A stretch of DNA of 64,000 nucleotides from Mycobacterium sp. 1164985.4 (GCF_001668575.1 NZ_LZMD01000081.1:59238-123237), one strand, 5' to 3'; shown: positions 24,612 through 34,562, numbered from the stretch's first letter. Notes: generated by a model not told the origin, from the letters alone. Made by a program: numbers and translations.

Positions 24612-26149
24612 CCGTCGTCTCCTGGGTTACTCGAGTTGCTGACGTTGTATTTCACGCCGTCGGGTCCGACCACCTGGCCGCTGCTCGGGCTGTACACCGC
24701 CGTGGAGCCGGGTGGCCCTGGTGCCGGAGTGTAGATGCAGGGGTTGGGTTGTTGTCCACTGCAGGTCACGCTGCCCTGTCCGGGCGGGCTCAGCGGATCG
24801 CTGACCGGCGCCGTCGAGTTCGGCGGCGGCAGGTCGCTCGCGGGTGCAGGATTCATCCCGCTGTTGACCGACGGCGCCTGGATGACGCCGCGGCCCGGGT
24901 TGACGCCCTGATCGCAGCGCGCGCCAGGGGCCGGGCAGGACAGGATCTGGTTTGGGTCGCCGTACCACGGGTTGGTGCCCAGCGGAACGTACGGCTCATC
25001 GCTGCGGCACTCCATCGGCGTCGCCGCCCGCTTGCCCGGGACGTCGACGCAGGGATAGTTGCGGGCGCCGCGAACGACGTTGCCCTGGTAGTCCTTCGGG
25101 ATCTTGCAGTAGGTGCCCCGCGGCAGCGGCGCCATGCTGGTGTCGGCCGGCGAGCGCCACTCGGACGCGGGCAGGAAGCCGGTCAGACATGGCGGCGGCT
25201 GGTTGAGTGCACCTAACGCGAGCGGCAGTTGGCCGTAGCCCTCAAACAACGTGCCCGCTTGCGCCACCGCCGCGCCCTGCGGTAAGAGAACTAGCGACTG
25301 CTCGAGGCCCTTGTTGTAGCGCTTGAGCATGTCGGTGACGATCGCGAGGTTCGCTAGCGTCTGCGGCAACGACTCGCGCACCCCGCCGAACACTGCGTTG
25401 AGCTGGTCGGCTGTCGGAGCGGCCTGCTGGAGGCCGCTCCGCAGCGCCGCATCCTGCTCGGCCGACTGCGCGGCGATCACGTTCAGGTTGCGCGACCACT
25501 GCTCGATGTTGTCGCCGGACTGCACCTGGCTGTCCAGGATCGGGCCTGCGTTGACGATGATGTCGTTGACCTGCGGCAGATGGTCCTTGAAGCCCTGCGC
25601 GATGTTGGTCGTCGAATCCACCAGCCGTTGCAGCGCCGGGCCCAGCCCGCCGACCGCCTGTGACGTCTCGGTGAGCAGCGCGTCGATCTTCTCCTTGGGC
25701 AGCACCGCCAGACCCCTGTTCGCGGCGTCCAGCGCCGGGCCGACCTCGCTGGGCACGGTGCTCTCGGTGATCGTCGAACCCGGCGACAGGTACTGGTCCG
25801 CGTCGCCCGTCGACACCAGGTCCAGATACTGCTCGCCGATCGCCGACACCGAGTGCACGTTCGCCGTCGCGTCGGCGGGAATCTTGTAGCGGTCATCGAT
25901 GCTCATCACCGCGAGCGCGCCCCGCTGGGTCGGCTCGACCGAGGTGACCTTGCCGATCTGCGTGCCGCGGTAGGTGACGTTGGCCGTCGCGTACAGACCG
26001 CCCGAGCGGGGGAGTTCGGCCTTCAACTCGTACTGGCCGATACCGACGAGGCTCGGGATGCGCAGGTAGTACCACCCCAGCACCACCAGCGCGACGATCG
26101 TCAGGATGGTGAACAGCACCAGCTGGATCCTGATGAACCTGGTCAGCAC
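24581..26149 (-). CDS. mce1F: Mce1F, MCE-family substrate-binding protein
   Basis: A 522-residue envelope protein. An N-terminal helix (about 5-27) anchors it, followed by the MCE/MlaD domain (about 35-115; AELPRSGGLYATANVTYRGT, IGKVTSVEP), then a long helical tube-forming domain and a proline-rich tail with several disulfide candidates (YPCVDVPGKRAATPMEC). It starts at GTG 26149, 3 nt after mce1E stops. With the other five MCE proteins it forms the heterohexameric channel that carries fatty acids across the periplasm. Confidence 0.92.
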   Translation of the reverse strand: MLTRFIRIQLVLFTILTIVALVVLGWYYLRIPSLVGIGQYELKAELPRSGGLYATANVTYRGTQIGKVTSVEPTQRGALAVMSIDDRYKIPADATANVHSVSAIGEQYLDLVSTGDADQYLSPGSTITESTVPSEVGPALDAANRGLAVLPKEKIDALLTETSQAVGGLGPALQRLVDSTTNIAQGFKDHLPQVNDIIVNAGPILDSQVQSGDNIEQWSRNLNVIAAQSAEQDAALRSGLQQAAPTADQLNAVFGGVRESLPQTLANLAIVTDMLKRYNKGLEQSLVLLPQGAAVAQAGTLFEGYGQLPLALGALNQPPPCLTGFLPASEWRSPADTSMAPLPRGTYCKIPKDYQGNVVRGARNYPCVDVPGKRAATPMECRSDEPYVPLGTNPWYGDPNQILSCPAPGARCDQGVNPGRGVIQAPSVNSGMNPAPASDLPPPNSTAPVSDPLSPPGQGSVTCSGQQPNPCIYTPAPGPPGSTAVYSPSSGQVVGPDGVKYNVSNSSNPGDDGWKEMLAPAS

Positions 26150-26152
26150 AGC

Positions 26153-27304
26153 TCACTCACCCCTTTCCACCAGCGGGCCGTTCGGTGCGTTGTGCGCGTT
26201 CGGCACGAACCGCACATCCGGGATCATCGTCGCCGGGTCGCGACCCCACGCCTGCTCCAGCGCGCGCAGCATCCCGGAAAGGCCCGTGCCCGTCAGTACT
26301 GCATTGTCGAGCGACGAAAGTGTCAAGTCCACCATCAGTGACGCGTTGAGGTAGTCGCCGCGGATCACCTTCGGCACGTTCTCAATCGAGAACGGCGCGG
26401 TGAGCATGAGCTTGAGGGCGCCGATCAGGTACGGCGACGCCCGCCCGAGCTGCTTGAGCGGCCGCTGCAGGTTCTGCAGGTTGGTGTGCAGATTGTCGCT
26501 GGCCGGCGCCAACGCGTTGTCTGCGGCCCGGCTGATCCGGCCGACGGCCTCCACCGCGTCGGCGAACAGATCGCGCGTCTCCGCGAAATGCTTGATCAGC
26601 GGCGGGAACTCGGTCAACACCCGGTCCAGCGTGTTGTTGCGCTCCGCGACGATCGTGAGTAGCCGGTCGGTGGAATCGATTGCGCGCGTGATGTCCTGGC
26701 GCTGCTGGTTCAATTCGGCGGTGAACGTGTCCAGCTTGTTGAAAAACTCGCGGATCTCATCGGCCCGGCCGTTGAGCACGTTGAAGATCTCGGTCTGGAT
26801 GACCTCGAGGTTCTGCACCCCGCCGCCCTGCAGGATGGTGGCGATGCTCGCCAGCACCCGCTCGGTGCTCGGGTAGGCCGACGAGTTCGCGAGCGGGATC
26901 GTGTCACCGCTTTGCAGCGGCTCCGGCGACGGGTTCGGCGGCGGCTCCAGCTCCACATGCTGTGAACCCAACAAGCTGGTCTGGCCGATGCGGGCTAGGG
27001 CGTTCCTGGGCAGTTCGATGTCGGGCTGCAGATCCAGCGTCAGCGTCGCGACCCAGTTCTTCAGCTCGATGGCGCGCACCCGGCCGACATAGACGTCGGC
27101 GACCCGCACCCGGCTGTTCACGTTGAGCGCCAAGGTGTCCGGCATCTGCACATAGATCGTCGTCGCGTTCGGCCCCGTGCCCGGACCGCCCGGCAACGGC
27201 ACGTTCGCGATGCCCTTCCAGTTACCGCAGGAACTCAGCACGAGCGCGACCGCGCCCAGCGCGACGGCTCGCTGCGCGAACCTGCTCCACCTACGAACGC
27301 TCAT
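26153..27304 (-). CDS. lprK: Mce1E (LprK), MCE-family lipoprotein
   Basis: A 383-residue lipoprotein, the only MCE member of this operon with a lipid anchor: the signal ends in the lipobox LSSC (residues 23-26). The MCE domain (about 40-120) starts at TTIYVQMPDTLALNVNSRV and includes VRVADVYVGRVRAIEL. A helical domain with DITRAIDSTDRLLTIVAERN follows. ATG 27304 overlaps the mce1D stop by one base (TGATG); longer upstream frames lie inside mce1D. It occupies the E position of the hexamer. Confidence 0.92.
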   Translation of the reverse strand: MSVRRWSRFAQRAVALGAVALVLSSCGNWKGIANVPLPGGPGTGPNATTIYVQMPDTLALNVNSRVRVADVYVGRVRAIELKNWVATLTLDLQPDIELPRNALARIGQTSLLGSQHVELEPPPNPSPEPLQSGDTIPLANSSAYPSTERVLASIATILQGGGVQNLEVIQTEIFNVLNGRADEIREFFNKLDTFTAELNQQRQDITRAIDSTDRLLTIVAERNNTLDRVLTEFPPLIKHFAETRDLFADAVEAVGRISRAADNALAPASDNLHTNLQNLQRPLKQLGRASPYLIGALKLMLTAPFSIENVPKVIRGDYLNASLMVDLTLSSLDNAVLTGTGLSGMLRALEQAWGRDPATMIPDVRFVPNAHNAPNGPLVERGE

Positions 27305-28959
27305 CACCGACCTGCCTCTGCTGGTAGCGGCGGCCCTGCCGGGGCGGGCGCGGCCGGAGCGGGCCCCGGTCCCGGGCCGGGAGCCGGCAGCGGGCCGGCC
27401 ATCGCCGCTCCGCCCGGATCGCCCGGGATCACACCCGGCGCCGGCGGCGGCGGCGGGCCCGGCTGCGGGTACCACGGCGGCGGCAGCGGGTTGTTCTGGT
27501 CGAAGGCATTCGGCGGACCGGGCAGATTGCCGTTGCGCGTCGTGCCGAACGCCGGCGGTGCCGCGGGGACCACACAGTTGGGTCCGCCCAACAGTTCCGC
27601 CAGGCACTCCGGGGTCATCATGTTCGCCGTGAACGGTTGCACGTCGACACCCTGCATACCCGGCGCGGCGACCCAGCCCGGTTCGTGGTTGCCGTGCGAG
27701 AACAAGGTGTCGCGTGACCAGATGCCCGGCACGGTCGTGTCCTTGTAGCCCGGCGGCGGCTGCAGCCGCGGCTCGGAGTAGGCGATCTGCTTGGGCAGCG
27801 TCATCGCCGAGCTGAACTGGTTGATCCCGAACGGCGGGAAGTTGAACTTGATCGCGTCCAGGATCGGCGCTAGGTACTGCGCGCACATCTCGGCCGACTC
27901 CTGATAACCCAGCCGGCTGCCCGCCTGGATTGCACTGCACACAAACTGCAGCGGATTGGCGAAGTTGTTTATGACGGCGTAGCTGTTTATGCCACCGGTG
28001 ACCGGAGAAGCAATATTCACGAGATTCGCGCCGAGATTCGGGAACACGTGTAGGGCGGTCTCCAGACCGTTGCGCGGCTCTGGTTGCAGGATCGCGGTGG
28101 TCGCTTCGGCCAGGTTGTTGACGTCGGTGGTGAGCACCTCGGCGTTCTCGTCGAGGAACCCGCGGGTGGTCGTCAACAGCTGGTTGAGGTCCTGCAGTGC
28201 GTTCGCGACCTCGCGGTCGGTGTTGGTGAACGCGTTGGTGAACTCGGCGAGATCGTCGTTCAGCGCGACGAACTGCTGATCGCTCTGGTGCAGCGCGTTG
28301 ACGAACAGCGCCAGGCTTTTCACCACGCTGAAGAAGTCGTCGCGGCCCTCGTTGAGCGCGAACAGTGCCTCCGACAGGTTGTTCAACGTCTCGTTGAGCT
28401 GCTTGCCCTTGCCCGCGAAGCCGTCGGCCGCGGATTCGATGATGTCGCCGAACGGGCCCATGGGCTGCTCCGGCGTCGGCCCCAGATCGGTCAGGATCCG
28501 GTTGATCGAGTCACGCAGCTCGTCGTACTCGACCGGCACCTGCGTACGCTCCAGCGGGATGACCGCACCGTCCTCCATCACCGGCCCGCCGGTGTACGGC
28601 GGCGACAGCTGGATGGTGCGCGACGCCACCAGGCTCGGGTTCAGGATCGACGCGGTGGCGTTGGCGGGCACCTTGTACTTGTTCTCGTAGTGGAAGGTGA
28701 CCTTCATCTTGTCGCCGGCCGGTTCGATCGCGTCGATCGAGCCGACCTTCACCCCCATGATCTGCACCTTGTCGCCGGGATACAGCGCCAGCGTGTCGGT
28801 GAAATAGGCGACGACGGTGTTGGTGGTCAGCTTCTTGTACAGGTTGTACCCGACGAAGGCGGCCACCAACGCCAGCACCACGACCAGCGCGCCGATGATG
28901 ACGGTCACCCGGGAAACCTTGGGCAACTTCAGGTTTCGGATGTTGAAGATCGTTGTCAT
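27304..28959 (-). CDS. mce1D: Mce1D, MCE-family substrate-binding protein
   Basis: A 551-residue protein with an N-terminal anchor helix (about 16-40), the MCE domain (about 45-130; TDTLALYPGDKVQIMGVKVG), and a helical channel domain. The last about 110 residues are Pro/Gly/Ala-rich (GPGPAPAAPAPAGPPLPAEA), a feature of Mce1D and Mce1C that may reach into the cell wall. It starts 3 nt after mce1C ends. Its 3' end overlaps lprK by one base. Function is the D position of the lipid importer. Confidence 0.92.
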   Translation of the reverse strand: MTTIFNIRNLKLPKVSRVTVIIGALVVVLALVAAFVGYNLYKKLTTNTVVAYFTDTLALYPGDKVQIMGVKVGSIDAIEPAGDKMKVTFHYENKYKVPANATASILNPSLVASRTIQLSPPYTGGPVMEDGAVIPLERTQVPVEYDELRDSINRILTDLGPTPEQPMGPFGDIIESAADGFAGKGKQLNETLNNLSEALFALNEGRDDFFSVVKSLALFVNALHQSDQQFVALNDDLAEFTNAFTNTDREVANALQDLNQLLTTTRGFLDENAEVLTTDVNNLAEATTAILQPEPRNGLETALHVFPNLGANLVNIASPVTGGINSYAVINNFANPLQFVCSAIQAGSRLGYQESAEMCAQYLAPILDAIKFNFPPFGINQFSSAMTLPKQIAYSEPRLQPPPGYKDTTVPGIWSRDTLFSHGNHEPGWVAAPGMQGVDVQPFTANMMTPECLAELLGGPNCVVPAAPPAFGTTRNGNLPGPPNAFDQNNPLPPPWYPQPGPPPPPAPGVIPGDPGGAAMAGPLPAPGPGPGPAPAAPAPAGPPLPAEAGR

Positions 28960-28962
28960 CGA

Positions 28963-30537
28963 TCAGCCCCCCTGTCCCTGAGAGAGTGGCGGCAGGAACG
29001 GTGGGTTCCCCGGCAGCGGTGGCGTGTTGGCGGGTGGCAGCTGCTGACCGGGGCCCGGGACCGCCGGCGCGGGCAACGCCGGTGGCAACGGTGCGATGCC
29101 CGGCGTGAAATCCGGCGGCAGCGGCGGTTGCGGCCCGACCGGCACTGTGCGCGCTCCTGGCGGGGCCGGCGGCAGCGGCATGTCCGCACCCGGCACCGGC
29201 GGCGAGATCTGACCCGGAATCGCCGCGGCCGGCACGCCCGGAGACGGCTGCGGGCCGTGCACATTCGGGTCAGAGGTCGCCACATTGGGTGGCCCGTACG
29301 CGGGACCGCCGAACGGCCCCACGGACAGATCCGCGCAGGGCAGCGGGTCGCCTGGTGTCGGCAGACCGTCGGCCGGCGGCGTGTACGAGCACGGTGAGCC
29401 CTTCAGCACACCGGGTCCCGGGTTCTCGGGGGTGCCTTCGAGCACGGCCGGTCCCGGCGGCGGGGCGCCGTTCTCGAAGCCCTGCGCGTTCGGGTCCGGG
29501 AACCGCCAGGCGGGCAGGCCCGCGTCGCGCCAGAACTTCTGCGGGTCGATACCGCGCTTCTTGAAGGCGGCGTCCACGAACGGCTGCAGGATCTGGCCCG
29601 GCAGCAGGTTGACCAGCATGACCTTGAAGTACGGGCCCGAAGCGACCGCTTCACCGAGCGACGCCACGAAGCTTGCGACCGTGGTCAGGGTGTCCATCAG
29701 GTCGTACTTGCGGTCGACCAGCACGCCGCTGACCACGCGGAGTTGTTCGAGCACCCGGTTGAGGTTCGGGTTGTCGTCGATCAAGCCCTTGACCTGTTCG
29801 GAGAACGAGCCGACGCGCTCGAGCAGCATGCTCACCGCGTACTGGCGCTCATTGATCGCGCCGAGCAAGGTCTGGGCGTTGACCAGCAATTGGTTGATCT
29901 GTTCACTGCGGCTGCCCAGGATGCCCGCGATTTTGTTGGCGTTGCTCAGCAGCTTCTTGATGTCCTCGTCGCGCTTGCCGATGGTGTCGGAGAACCGGGC
30001 CACCCCGTCGAGCGCGGCGCTCAGGTGTGGATAGGTCTGGTCGATGGTCTCCGAGAGCACGTTCAGCGAACGCTTCACGGTCTGGGTGTCCCAATCCGAG
30101 GCGGCCTTCGTCACGTCGAAGAACGCGTCGTAGATCTGGTACGGCGTCGTCGTCTGGCCGAGTGGCAGAACGCCGTTCGCGCGCAACGGATCCGAACCGC
30201 GTGGCTCGATCTCCATGGTGCGGCGTCCGAGAATGGTGTCGGTGCGGATGGCGGCGCGGCTGTCGGTGCCGATCTGCGTCCCGCCAAGCCCGAAGCCGAT
30301 CTTGACCTTGTCGCCCTCGATCTCCATGCTGCGCACATCGCCGACGTCCACGCCAGCGATGCGCACCTTGTCGCCCGTGCCGATGCCACCGGTGTCAGAG
30401 AAGTACGCATAGTAGGTGGGCGATGCGAAAAGCATCGGGACACTGGCGAAGCTCTGTCCCACGCCGATGACGATGATCAGGATGATGATTCCCATCAACC
30501 CGCCACGGACCCGGTTCGACCCTTCGAGCGTCCTCAT
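28963..30537 (-). CDS. mce1C: Mce1C, MCE-family substrate-binding protein
   Basis: A 524-residue protein. The anchor helix (about 12-32) is followed by the MCE domain (about 36-118; YFSDTGGIGTGDKVRIAGVD), a helical domain (DEDIKKLLSNANKIAGILGS), and a long proline-rich C-terminus with repeated GPPAPGA-like segments. ATG 30537 (MRTLEGSNRV) overlaps the mce1B stop as ATGA, which decides the start over the GTG 12 nt upstream. It takes the C position in the Mce1 hexamer. Confidence 0.92.
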   Translation of the reverse strand: MRTLEGSNRVRGGLMGIIILIIVIGVGQSFASVPMLFASPTYYAYFSDTGGIGTGDKVRIAGVDVGDVRSMEIEGDKVKIGFGLGGTQIGTDSRAAIRTDTILGRRTMEIEPRGSDPLRANGVLPLGQTTTPYQIYDAFFDVTKAASDWDTQTVKRSLNVLSETIDQTYPHLSAALDGVARFSDTIGKRDEDIKKLLSNANKIAGILGSRSEQINQLLVNAQTLLGAINERQYAVSMLLERVGSFSEQVKGLIDDNPNLNRVLEQLRVVSGVLVDRKYDLMDTLTTVASFVASLGEAVASGPYFKVMLVNLLPGQILQPFVDAAFKKRGIDPQKFWRDAGLPAWRFPDPNAQGFENGAPPPGPAVLEGTPENPGPGVLKGSPCSYTPPADGLPTPGDPLPCADLSVGPFGGPAYGPPNVATSDPNVHGPQPSPGVPAAAIPGQISPPVPGADMPLPPAPPGARTVPVGPQPPLPPDFTPGIAPLPPALPAPAVPGPGQQLPPANTPPLPGNPPFLPPLSQGQGG

Positions 30538-31565
30538 TGCGGTGTGCACCTACCCGACGGCTGACTGAAGAGTTTGACGGTCCGGACCGGCCCACCCGGC
30601 TGAAGGCCGTTGAGCCGCAAGGAGATATCGCAGGCGTAGAAGTTGAAGAAGTCGCCGTAGATACCGCCGGCCCTGCCGATGATCTTGAACGCGGTGGGCA
30701 GCCTGGTGAGCAAGTCGTTGAGCTCGTCCTTCTGATCGATCAGCGGTTGCTGGATGACCTCGAGATGTCCGACGGTGCTCTGCAGCAGCGGCCGGTTGTC
30801 GGCGAGCAGGTCGGCGACCGTGCCCGCCGCGTCGCTGATATCCCCGACCGAGGTGGCGATCGGATCCGCGCGGTTCTTCAAGCCGGTGATCAGCTTCTCG
30901 AAATCCTGCACGGTCTGGTCGAACTCGGCCTGATGCTTGACCGTGGTGTCCAGCACGGTGTTCAGGTTGCGGATCACCTCGCCGATCGCCTGGTCGCGGT
31001 CGGCCAGCGCCGATGTGAGCGAGGCGGTCTGGTCCAGGATGTCGTTGATCGTGCCGCCCTGGCCCTGGAAGACCGTGATGATCGACTCGGCGATGGTGTT
31101 GACCTTCTCCGGGTCCAGCGCGCGGAACACCGGCCGGAAGCCGCCGATCAGCGCGTCGAGATCCAGTGCGGGCTGGGTCTGCTCGAGCGGGATCGTTGCG
31201 CCGCTGGGCAGCCGCTTGTCGCTGTCACCCCGCTTGAGTTCCAGATAGCGGTCGCCGATGAGGTTCAGGTACCGCACCGAGGCGGTGGTGCCCTCGAACA
31301 TCGGCAGCGATCGGTCGACATTGAATTCGACCTTCGCCTGCGATCCGCCGTTGACCAACTCGACGCTGTCAACCTTGCCGACCTCGACGCCCGACGCGCG
31401 GACGAACTGGCCGGCGCGTAGCCCGCTGGCGCTCGAGAAGATCGCCGAGTAGCTGGTGGTGCGGTCGAAGCGCATCTGTCCGAACACCACCACGATAATC
31501 GCGGTGAACAGCAGCAGCACCACTGAGAAGGCGCCGAGCTTGATGGCGGTACCGGTGATTTTCAT
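30534..31565 (-). CDS. mce1B: Mce1B, MCE-family substrate-binding protein
   Basis: A 343-residue protein, near the 346 I recall for Rv0170. Anchor helix at about 8-30, MCE domain at about 36-120 (ASGLRAGQFVRASGVEVGKV, VRYLNLIGDRYLELKRG), helical domain with DQTASLTSALADRDQAIGEV, and a short tail with two Cys (ACDI, GRCTP) that may pair. It overlaps mce1A and mce1C by 4 nt each, so translation is coupled through this part of the operon. Confidence 0.92.
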   Translation of the reverse strand: MKITGTAIKLGAFSVVLLLFTAIIVVVFGQMRFDRTTSYSAIFSSASGLRAGQFVRASGVEVGKVDSVELVNGGSQAKVEFNVDRSLPMFEGTTASVRYLNLIGDRYLELKRGDSDKRLPSGATIPLEQTQPALDLDALIGGFRPVFRALDPEKVNTIAESIITVFQGQGGTINDILDQTASLTSALADRDQAIGEVIRNLNTVLDTTVKHQAEFDQTVQDFEKLITGLKNRADPIATSVGDISDAAGTVADLLADNRPLLQSTVGHLEVIQQPLIDQKDELNDLLTRLPTAFKIIGRAGGIYGDFFNFYACDISLRLNGLQPGGPVRTVKLFSQPSGRCTPQ

Positions 31566-32773
31566 GGGTTGATCGTGTTCTCCCCGACCTGGCGACCCCA
31601 GACGTACTCGATCAGGATCGGCTGGCCCAACTCGAAGTGGTTGTACGGCGCGATCGAAACACCCGTGTCCGCCACAAGATACGGCGCGGGATACAGGTCG
31701 CGCGTGATCGGCTGCCAGCAGCCCGGCCGGCCCTCGGGGCCACCGCGCGCGTTCACCCGCGGCAGGTTGTCCGGATACACATAGGGGTTACCGGCGCCTT
31801 CAATGGTGGACAGGGTCTGCAGCGAATACCCGTTGCCGCCAAGGGATGCAGCGACTTTTGGCTCCACGTCGTGAAAATTTCGAATGGTGCAGAACAGCGC
31901 AGGGCTGTACTCGTCGAGCGTCTTCGATGTCGTCAGAAGGTCTTCGGTGCCGCGAATCAGGTACGGCGCACTGCGCTCGAAGATGTCCGCACCGGTGTTG
32001 CCGAATCCGACGGCCGCCATCAGTGCCTGGTCGATGTTGCCCTGCTGCTCGTTGAGCGTGCGGGCGGTGGTGACCGCGTTCTCCAGTCCGTCGAACAGGT
32101 CGGGCGCCGCGTCGGCGTACACCTCGCCGAGGTCGGCCAGCAGGCGGTTGTCCCGCGCGAGTTCGGGCATCCTGGCGTTGACGTCGGTGAGGATCTCGTT
32201 GCCGTTGATGATCGACTGGCCGAAGCGATCGCCCAGCCCGTCGAGCGCCTCCGCCGTTGCGCTCAGAGTCTGGTTCAGCTTGATCGGGTCGACCTGCTCG
32301 GAGAGCGACACGACCGTTTCGAACAAGGTGTTGAACTCCGTTGTCACCGTGGTCACGTCGATCACGTCCGACGACGTGATGCGTTGCGGTGTCGGGTTTT
32401 CCGGTGACGAGAAGTTGATGTACTTGTTGCCGAAGACGGTGGTCGCATCGATGCTGGCATCGACGTTCTTCGGGATCAGCTCGAGGTACTTCGGATCCAC
32501 GTCGAGGAGGATCTTGGCCCTCGGCTCACCGCCGACGTTGACCGCTTCCACGTCCGCCACCCGGCCGATCTCGACGCCGTTGTAGGTGACCTTGGCGCCG
32601 GGATCCATGGACAGGCCCGACCGCGCGGAGATGATCGTCAGCTGTTCGCGCGGCAGGAAGTCGCCGCGGAACTGCATGTACACCAGCACCAGCCCGACGA
32701 CTGCCAGCAGGCTCAGCACCAAACCGGCCAGCTTGTACGGCGGGGTGCGGGGATTGTTCAGTGGGGCGGTCAT
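31562..32773 (-). CDS. mce1A: Mce1A, MCE-family substrate-binding protein
   Basis: A 403-residue protein, the first MCE gene after the permeases. Anchor helix at about 14-33, MCE domain at about 38-122 (SARSGLSMDPGAKVTYNGVE, TVFGNKYINFSSPENP), helical domain to about 300, and a tail with GGPEGRPGCWQPITRD. It is shorter than the M. tuberculosis Mce1A I recall (454), mostly at the C-terminus. Mce1A is the member linked to host-cell entry in pathogens, but the shared role is lipid import. It begins 4 nt after yrbE1B. Confidence 0.92.
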   Translation of the reverse strand: MTAPLNNPRTPPYKLAGLVLSLLAVVGLVLVYMQFRGDFLPREQLTIISARSGLSMDPGAKVTYNGVEIGRVADVEAVNVGGEPRAKILLDVDPKYLELIPKNVDASIDATTVFGNKYINFSSPENPTPQRITSSDVIDVTTVTTEFNTLFETVVSLSEQVDPIKLNQTLSATAEALDGLGDRFGQSIINGNEILTDVNARMPELARDNRLLADLGEVYADAAPDLFDGLENAVTTARTLNEQQGNIDQALMAAVGFGNTGADIFERSAPYLIRGTEDLLTTSKTLDEYSPALFCTIRNFHDVEPKVAASLGGNGYSLQTLSTIEGAGNPYVYPDNLPRVNARGGPEGRPGCWQPITRDLYPAPYLVADTGVSIAPYNHFELGQPILIEYVWGRQVGENTINP

Positions 32774-32777
32774 GGCG

Positions 32778-33647
32778 CTACACCGTCAGGTTGAAGTTCG
32801 GGTCGACGCCGTAGAGCGCCAACGAGGCGAACAGGACCACACAGACGATCGCCACCAGCGATGCGCGCATCGAGCGACCGACGGCCTCGCCGACGCCGAC
32901 CGGGCCGCCGCTGGCGAAGTAGCCGTAGTAGCAGTGGTTGAGCATCACGATGACCGAGATGATCACTGCCTGGATGAACGACCAGAAGACGTCGTCGGGA
33001 CGCAGGAACGTTCGGAAGTAGTGCTCGTAGGTGCCGATCGACTGGCCGTAGAAGAACGTGGTGGTCACCTGTGCGGACAGGAAGCTCATGATGATCGCCA
33101 TCGCGTACAGCGGGATGATCACGATGAAGCCCGCCATGATCCGGGTCGACACCAGGTACGAGATCGACTTGATGCCCATCACCTCGAGCGCGTCGATCTC
33201 CTCGCTGATGCGCATGGCGCCCAACTCGGCGGTGGCGCCCGCGCCGACGGTGGCGGCCAGCGCCTGACCCGCGACGACCGGCGCGGCGATGCGCACATTG
33301 ATCAGCGCGGCGAAGAAGCCGGTGAACGCCTCGACACCGATGTTGCCGAGCGAGGCGAAGCCCTGGATCGCGACCAGCGACGAACCGGACAGTGTCACGA
33401 AGCCGACGATGGCGACCGTGCCGCCGATCACGGCCATCGCGCCCGTGCCCATGCCGATCTCGGCGATCAGGCGCAGCGTCTCCTTGCGGTAGTAGCGCAG
33501 TGCGTGGCCGATCGAACCGACCGCGGTGATGACGAACCACGCGACGTGCCCGACGCTGTCGAGGAACCGTGCGGGTGCGCTGGCCACACCTTTGGTGCGC
33601 TCGTACGCCCGCGGAAACCGAGAACGCAGGACCGTTGTCGTCGACAC
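32778..33647 (-). CDS. yrbE1B: YrbE1B, MlaE-type permease of the Mce1 transporter
   Basis: A 289-residue inner-membrane permease with five or six helices and the MlaE domain. The conserved cytosolic coupling segment is AELGAMRISEEIDALEVMGI, the EExDAL motif that meets the MceG ATPase, encoded elsewhere. GTG 33647 is chosen because AGGGAG sits five nt upstream and it follows the yrbE1A stop by 1 nt; this gives exactly the length I recall for Rv0168. It pairs with YrbE1A to form the transmembrane core. Confidence 0.93.
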   Translation of the reverse strand: MSTTTVLRSRFPRAYERTKGVASAPARFLDSVGHVAWFVITAVGSIGHALRYYRKETLRLIAEIGMGTGAMAVIGGTVAIVGFVTLSGSSLVAIQGFASLGNIGVEAFTGFFAALINVRIAAPVVAGQALAATVGAGATAELGAMRISEEIDALEVMGIKSISYLVSTRIMAGFIVIIPLYAMAIIMSFLSAQVTTTFFYGQSIGTYEHYFRTFLRPDDVFWSFIQAVIISVIVMLNHCYYGYFASGGPVGVGEAVGRSMRASLVAIVCVVLFASLALYGVDPNFNLTV

Positions 33648-33648
33648 G

Positions 33649-34446
33649 TCAGCTCCCTGTTCCGAACCGGACACCGATCGTGGTCAGGACCACGTTGACC
33701 GCGAACAGCGCGATGACGCAGAGCACCAGGGTCTCGTTGACCGCGGTGCCGACGCCCTTCGCGCCGCCCGCGACGGTCAGGCCGCGGTAGCAGCCGACCA
33801 GGCCGGCGATCAGGCCGAACGTCATGGCTTTGATGATCGAGATGACGACCTCGGGCAGTCCGGTGATCAGGGTCAGCGTCGAGACGTACGCGCCCGCCGA
33901 GACGTTCTGCAGGTAGACGCCGAAGATGAAGCCGCCAACCAGGCCGACCGTGATCACCGCGCCGTTGAGCAGCAGCGCGACGAAGGTGGAGGCGACGACG
34001 CGAGGCACCACCAGGCGGTGGATCGGGTCGATGCCGAGGACCTCGAGCGCGTCGATCTCCTCGCGGATGGTGCGTGCTCCCAGGTCTGCGCAGATGGCGG
34101 TCGAGCCCGCCCCGGCGACCACGAGCACCGTGACCAATGGCCCGAGCTGCGTGACGGCGCCGATCGCCGCCCCCGCACCGGAGACGTCGGCGGCGCCGAA
34201 CTCGGCCAGCAGGATGTTGAGCGTGAAGATCAGGAGCACGGTCAGCGGGATGGAGACCGCCAGCGTCGGCAGGAACGCCACCCGCATCAGAAACCAGCTC
34301 TGCAGAATGAACTCGCGCCACTGGAACGGCGGCCTGAGCAGTGCTTTACCGACGAGAACGCACATGCGCACGAAGCCGCCGACCGCTTCCAGGCCGGGTC
34401 TGACCTGATCGCGTACGTAACCGACAACGCCGGTCGACGCCGTCAC
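33649..34446 (-). CDS. yrbE1A: YrbE1A, MlaE-type permease of the Mce1 transporter
   Basis: A 265-residue permease. Helices near 40-62, 75-100, 145-170, 190-215 and 235-258, and the EExDAL coupling motif in ARTIREEIDALEVLGIDPIH. The GTG at 34446 (MTASTGVVGY) has GGGAG nine nt upstream and reproduces the Rv0167 length I recall. It is separated from fadD5 by 212 bp that hold a palindrome and probably an internal promoter, as reported in M. tuberculosis. It forms half of the membrane pore. Confidence 0.92.
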   Translation of the reverse strand: MTASTGVVGYVRDQVRPGLEAVGGFVRMCVLVGKALLRPPFQWREFILQSWFLMRVAFLPTLAVSIPLTVLLIFTLNILLAEFGAADVSGAGAAIGAVTQLGPLVTVLVVAGAGSTAICADLGARTIREEIDALEVLGIDPIHRLVVPRVVASTFVALLLNGAVITVGLVGGFIFGVYLQNVSAGAYVSTLTLITGLPEVVISIIKAMTFGLIAGLVGCYRGLTVAGGAKGVGTAVNETLVLCVIALFAVNVVLTTIGVRFGTGS

Positions 34447-34548
34447 CAGTGTGCTCCCGTGGCGCAACGGCGACTGTCGCGGTGCACCGGCAGCCCCTGT
34501 CGCACGACCCCTCCTTGCCCCGACCTGATTGTTGTTATCCCCGTCTCG

Positions 34549-34562
34549 CTACCGGTCGGTAG
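34549..34562. promoter_or_regulatory. Palindrome in the fadD5-yrbE1A gap
   Basis: CTACCG-GT-CGGTAG, with perfect 6-bp arms and a 2-bp centre, lies in the 212-bp intergenic region between fadD5 and yrbE1A. Its ACCGNNCGGT-type core resembles TetR-family operators. An internal promoter in this gap is known for the M. tuberculosis mce1 operon, so this could control expression of the permease and MCE genes apart from fadD5. Confidence 0.45.
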